Positions 61,322-64,000 of a stretch of 64,000 bases of DNA are shown here, in pieces (position 1 is the first letter of the stretch; the number at the start of each line of letters is the position of its first letter). The position numbers and the translations under genes are program-made. The notes beneath the pieces were generated by a model that ran no database searches, was not told where the DNA came from, and saw only the letters and a program-made list of their open reading frames with translations. The stretch covers positions 62,001-126,000 of the forward strand of contig DGQT01000092.1 in assembly GCA_002390845.1 (NCBI GenBank), in the 5' to 3' direction. The DNA is from Chitinophagaceae bacterium UBA4407 (GTDB lineage: Bacteria; Bacteroidota; Bacteroidia; Chitinophagales; Chitinophagaceae).

Positions 61322-63502
61322 ATGAAAAAAGCAATTATCATTTTATTTCTTCCGCTACAACTTTTCGCGCAAACCTATTCGAAAACAGAGATTGGTCGCT
61401 GGCAGCAGGAAGCAAACAGGGTAAGCATTATACGCGATAACTGGGGTATACCGCATATTTACGGCAAGACTGATGCCGATGCAGTGTTTGGGCTTTTGTA
61501 TGCGCAATGCGAAGATGATTTTAAGCGTGTTGAAATGAATTACATTGAAAAGCTGGGCAGAACGTCAGAGGTAAAAGGGGCCTCTGAATTAAACAAAGAC
61601 CTGTTGATAAGAATACTGATTGATTCTGCTGATGCAATAAATGATTATAAAAACAGTGCGCCGTGGCTTAAGAAATTATTGAATGCCTTTGCAGACGGCG
61701 TTAATTATTACCTCTATAAAAACCCTTTGGTAAAGCCTGCTTTGCTGCAGCACTTTGAACCCTGGTACCCGTTGTTGTGGACTGACGGAAGTATTGGCGC
61801 AATAAACACAGCCGGAGTAACGGCAGATGAACTTGGTGATTTTTATAATGGAAATAATTCATCTGCTTTTTATAAAAAACCTTATTGCGAAAAAGATCAA
61901 ACAGGTTCAAACGGATTTGCTATTGCACCTTCAAAATCTGAATCGGGCAATGCAATACTTTATATAAATCCGCATGTTACTTTTTATTTCAGACCTGAAG
62001 TGCAGGTTGTAAGTGATGAAGGTTTAAATGCTTATGGTGCTGTTACCTGGGGACAGTTTTTTGTGTACCAGGGCTTTAATGAACATTGCGGATGGATGCA
62101 TACCTCCGGCTATACAGATAATGCAGATTTGTATGCAGAAAAAATCAGTAAAACAAACAATAAGCTTTTCTATTCTTACGATAATCAACTAAAGCCTGTA
62201 ACTGAAAAGCAAATCGCCTTAAGATATAAAGATGGTGACGCGCTGCAAACAAAAAAGGTTACAACATATTTTACACAGCACGGCCCTGTAATGGCGAAGA
62301 GAAATGGCGAATGGCTTTCTCTAAAGGCAAACAATCGCAGTATGGATGGATTGATAGAATGTTGGAAACGTACAAAAGCAACAAGTTTTGCAGCGTATAA
62401 AAAAATAATGGATCTGCGTGCCAATACCAGTAACAATACTGTATATGCAGATGCTGAAGGAAATATTGCTTACTGGCACGGAAACTTTATTCCAAAAAGA
62501 GATACAAGCTTTGATTTCACAAAACCTGTTGACGGAAGTATTTCTGCAACCAACTGGCAGGGTTTACATACCATGGATGAAATGCTGCATATTTATAATC
62601 CACCAAACGGATGGATTCAAAATTGCAACTCATCTGCTTTTACTGCCGCAGGGAATTACAGTCCAAAAAAAGAAAATTTTGCTCCGTATATGGCACCTGA
62701 TGGCGAAGATTTCAGAGGCATAAACGCAGTCAGGGTTTTAAGCGCTCAATCGGGTTTCAACATGAATAAAGTAATTGATGCAGGGTACGATTCTTATTTG
62801 TCAGCATTTGAAATTTTACTGCCTGCATTATTTAAAGCGTATGATTTAAATTCAAAAGATGATGAAGCGTACAAGCAACTGCAGGAACCAATTTCAGTTT
62901 TAAAAAACTGGAACATGCATACAAATGAAAATTCCGTTGCTACCACTCTTGCAATTGAATGGGGCGAAAGATTATTGCCTGTAATTTTTCAGCATTATAC
63001 AGATGATGATGCACCCGATGAACCCATGGTTACAAAACAATTTGCAGACACTGCAAATGCATCGCAGCTTATTCCTCAACTAGTGGCAACAATCAATGAT
63101 TTGCAAAAAAGATTTGGTACATGGCAGGTTGCCTGGGGCAGCGTAAACCGCTATCAAAGGTTGCATTCTTTTCCAAATGAAAAGTTTGATGATAATGAAC
63201 CAAGTTTGCCTATGGGCCTTGCTGCCTCTACGTTTGGCTCGTTGCCGTCTTTTGCAAGCCGCTATTATCCGGACACAAAAAAACGTTATGGCTACAATGG
63301 TAACAGCTTTATTTGTGTGGTTGAATTCGGCAAAAAAATAAAAGCAAAGACGTTACTTACGGGTGGCGAAAGCGGTAATGAGAATTCTCCACATTTCAGC
63401 GACCAGGCTTTAATGTACACGCAGGGAAAATTTAAAGATGTGCTGTTTTATAAAGAAGATGTTTTGCAACATGCAGAAAAAACATATCATCCCGGTGAGT
63501 AA
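61322..63502 (+). CDS. Penicillin acylase-family Ntn hydrolase
   Basis: A 726-aa exported enzyme. I chose the ATG at 61322, giving signal peptide MKKAIIILFLPLQLFAQTYS; the longer frame runs back through the R arm. N-terminal alpha-subunit segment IIRDNWGIPHIYGKTDADAV is classic for the family. The predicted autoprocessing site is before Ser196 in QTGSNGFAIAPSKSES, giving an N-terminal nucleophile Ser. The rest matches the beta subunit (GAVTWGQFFVYQGFNEHCGW). It hydrolyses an amide; related enzymes include acyl-homoserine-lactone and penicillin acylases. Substrate unproven. Confidence 0.9.
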   Translation: MKKAIIILFLPLQLFAQTYSKTEIGRWQQEANRVSIIRDNWGIPHIYGKTDADAVFGLLYAQCEDDFKRVEMNYIEKLGRTSEVKGASELNKDLLIRILIDSADAINDYKNSAPWLKKLLNAFADGVNYYLYKNPLVKPALLQHFEPWYPLLWTDGSIGAINTAGVTADELGDFYNGNNSSAFYKKPYCEKDQTGSNGFAIAPSKSESGNAILYINPHVTFYFRPEVQVVSDEGLNAYGAVTWGQFFVYQGFNEHCGWMHTSGYTDNADLYAEKISKTNNKLFYSYDNQLKPVTEKQIALRYKDGDALQTKKVTTYFTQHGPVMAKRNGEWLSLKANNRSMDGLIECWKRTKATSFAAYKKIMDLRANTSNNTVYADAEGNIAYWHGNFIPKRDTSFDFTKPVDGSISATNWQGLHTMDEMLHIYNPPNGWIQNCNSSAFTAAGNYSPKKENFAPYMAPDGEDFRGINAVRVLSAQSGFNMNKVIDAGYDSYLSAFEILLPALFKAYDLNSKDDEAYKQLQEPISVLKNWNMHTNENSVATTLAIEWGERLLPVIFQHYTDDDAPDEPMVTKQFADTANASQLIPQLVATINDLQKRFGTWQVAWGSVNRYQRLHSFPNEKFDDNEPSLPMGLAASTFGSLPSFASRYYPDTKKRYGYNGNSFICVVEFGKKIKAKTLLTGGESGNENSPHFSDQALMYTQGKFKDVLFYKEDVLQHAEKTYHPGE

Positions 63503-63527
63503 AATATCTCTTATCGAATACAAAATA

Positions 63528-63750
63528 TTTTGAACCGGGCTTAAGTGCTGCTATCAAACTTTTGTTGCGTCGCACACTTGTACAGTTAGACCGGAAGTCA
63601 GCAAGTCTGTAAGTCCGAAAGTAAATGCAGATGTATTTCTTTCCGACTTTCGGTCTTCCCGTCTTTCGGACTTGTTGCTCAATGTTCTTCTGTACAAGTG
63701 TGCGACGCAACAGGCGGTGCCACAAAGTACTTCGGCCTGGCTCATAAAAA
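63528..63750. repeat. Dispersed repeat, full L-R element
   Basis: L arm 63528-63587 (TTTTGAACCGGGC, core TTGCGTCGCACACTTGTACA) and R arm 63690-63750 (CTGTACAAGTGTGCGACGC, outer GCCTGGCTCATAAAAA). The spacer folds on itself through AAGTCCGAAAG (63611-63621) and CTTTCGGACTT (63663-63673), a perfect 11-bp stem. Confidence 0.88.
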
Positions 63751-63763
63751 CCCATCGCTTCGG

Positions 63764-64000
63764 TTAAATATCTACTGTATCGTACACCGTTACTTTACTC
63801 CACAAATGCGAGCACTCTTTTACAAAATTTAAATGAATGGGATCTACCTGGTAGCTGTCCTGGTCTTCTTTGTTTTTGAAGACTAACATCCACGAAACAG
63901 AATAAGAAACATCAATTACATCGCGACTGGTAGTGGCAGGTTTACCTATATGATAATCCTGAATGCTTTCTGCAGCAGAAAGTTTTTTAAGCCCATCAAT
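63764..64000 (-). CDS. Dabb-domain stress-responsive protein (partial)
   Basis: The frame is open to the right edge and gives the last 78 residues of a small protein. DVIDVSYSVSWMLVFKNKED, then QDSYQVDPIHLNFVKECSHL and WSKVTVYDTVDI match the C-terminal two thirds of a stress-responsive A/B-barrel (Dabb) domain, a ferredoxin-like dimeric fold of about 100 aa. The role of the family is not firmly known. The stop lies 13 bases from a repeat element's outer end. Confidence 0.8.
   Translation of the reverse strand: MDGLKKLSAAESIQDYHIGKPATTSRDVIDVSYSVSWMLVFKNKEDQDSYQVDPIHLNFVKECSHLWSKVTVYDTVDI

Noticed and set aside
501..63750. CRISPR array
   Set aside because: The repeats are scattered singly or as inverted pairs, with no regular spacing and no cas genes.
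501..63750. Insertion sequence
   Set aside because: Despite terminal-type inverted arms, no open frame in any element resembles a transposase.
63432..63755. 107-codon open frame on the - strand
   Set aside because: It overlaps the end of the acylase gene and then reads through a full repeat element.

Overview
The window looks like a chromosomal segment of a Bacteroidota bacterium, most likely of the Chitinophagaceae type. The signs are a SusC/SusD outer-membrane pair, other TonB-linked envelope proteins, an FG-GAP/ASPIC-UnbV lipoprotein, a DUF1501/DUF1553 pair, GNAT, DinB and DUF1684 proteins of Bacteroidota type, AT-rich leaders, and several TAnnTTTG promoter -7 boxes. The family-level placement is inference. 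I see no rRNA, tRNA, CRISPR array, transposase or phage genes.

Layout. Positions 1-5 kb hold the end of a TonB-dependent receptor, lspA, a LolE/FtsX-type permease and a glycosyltransferase. From 4.8 to 12.5 kb come a GNAT protein and an rRNA pseudouridine synthase (overlapping), a DCC-family membrane protein, lpxD, a thioredoxin-fold lipoprotein, an SDR dehydratase followed by a 3-hydroxyacyl-CoA dehydrogenase, and a universal stress protein. From 12.7 to 23.9 kb come DUF1501 and DUF1553, a TonB-C lipoprotein, an acyl-CoA carboxylase beta subunit, a PPOX-type stress protein, a GH16 glucanase, DinB, and an unknown secreted protein. From 24.0 to 26.1 kb there is a tightly coupled operon: an unknown cytosolic protein, a six-TM protein and an orphan histidine kinase. 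From 26.2 to 39.4 kb lies a sugar-acid and polysaccharide region: glycerate kinase, GntP permease, divergent ROK regulator, SusC, SusD and a VCBS/ASPIC lipoprotein. From 39.8 to 50.2 kb come a small beta-barrel, a GT4 glycosyltransferase, an OPT transporter, a PlsC-type acyltransferase, a carboxypeptidase-regulatory-domain protein, flavin reductase, a four-helix-bundle protein, FAH hydrolase, a coiled-coil protein and a YycJ-type MBL hydrolase. From 50.4 to 64 kb come a DUF922 putative metalloprotease, a HigBA toxin-antitoxin pair, a double-SWIM SNF2 helicase, a small lipoprotein, a PAS-rich histidine kinase, DUF1684 and dcd, a PPTase, a penicillin acylase, and at the right edge a partial Dabb-domain gene.

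The most striking structure is not a gene. About 38 copies of a ~55-70 bp intergenic arm lie in this 64 kb. The left arm (L) reads, outer end first, a T-run with GAGCCGGGC, then ATGAAGCTTT, then TTGCGTCGCACACTTGTACG. The right arm (R) is its reverse complement. Many are paired as L-spacer-R inverted repeats of 165-325 bp whose outer ends lie against the stop codons of neighbouring genes. Some L/R pairs bracket a single gene. The core occurs in variants (GCGTCGCACAC, GTGTCACTCAC, GCGTCGCAATCC). Five R arms have a different inner core, and the four most complete ones carry a ~75-80 bp insert with its own foldback. Related copies in direct orientation flank the HigBA module. No associated transposase is in the window, so mobility and function are inference.
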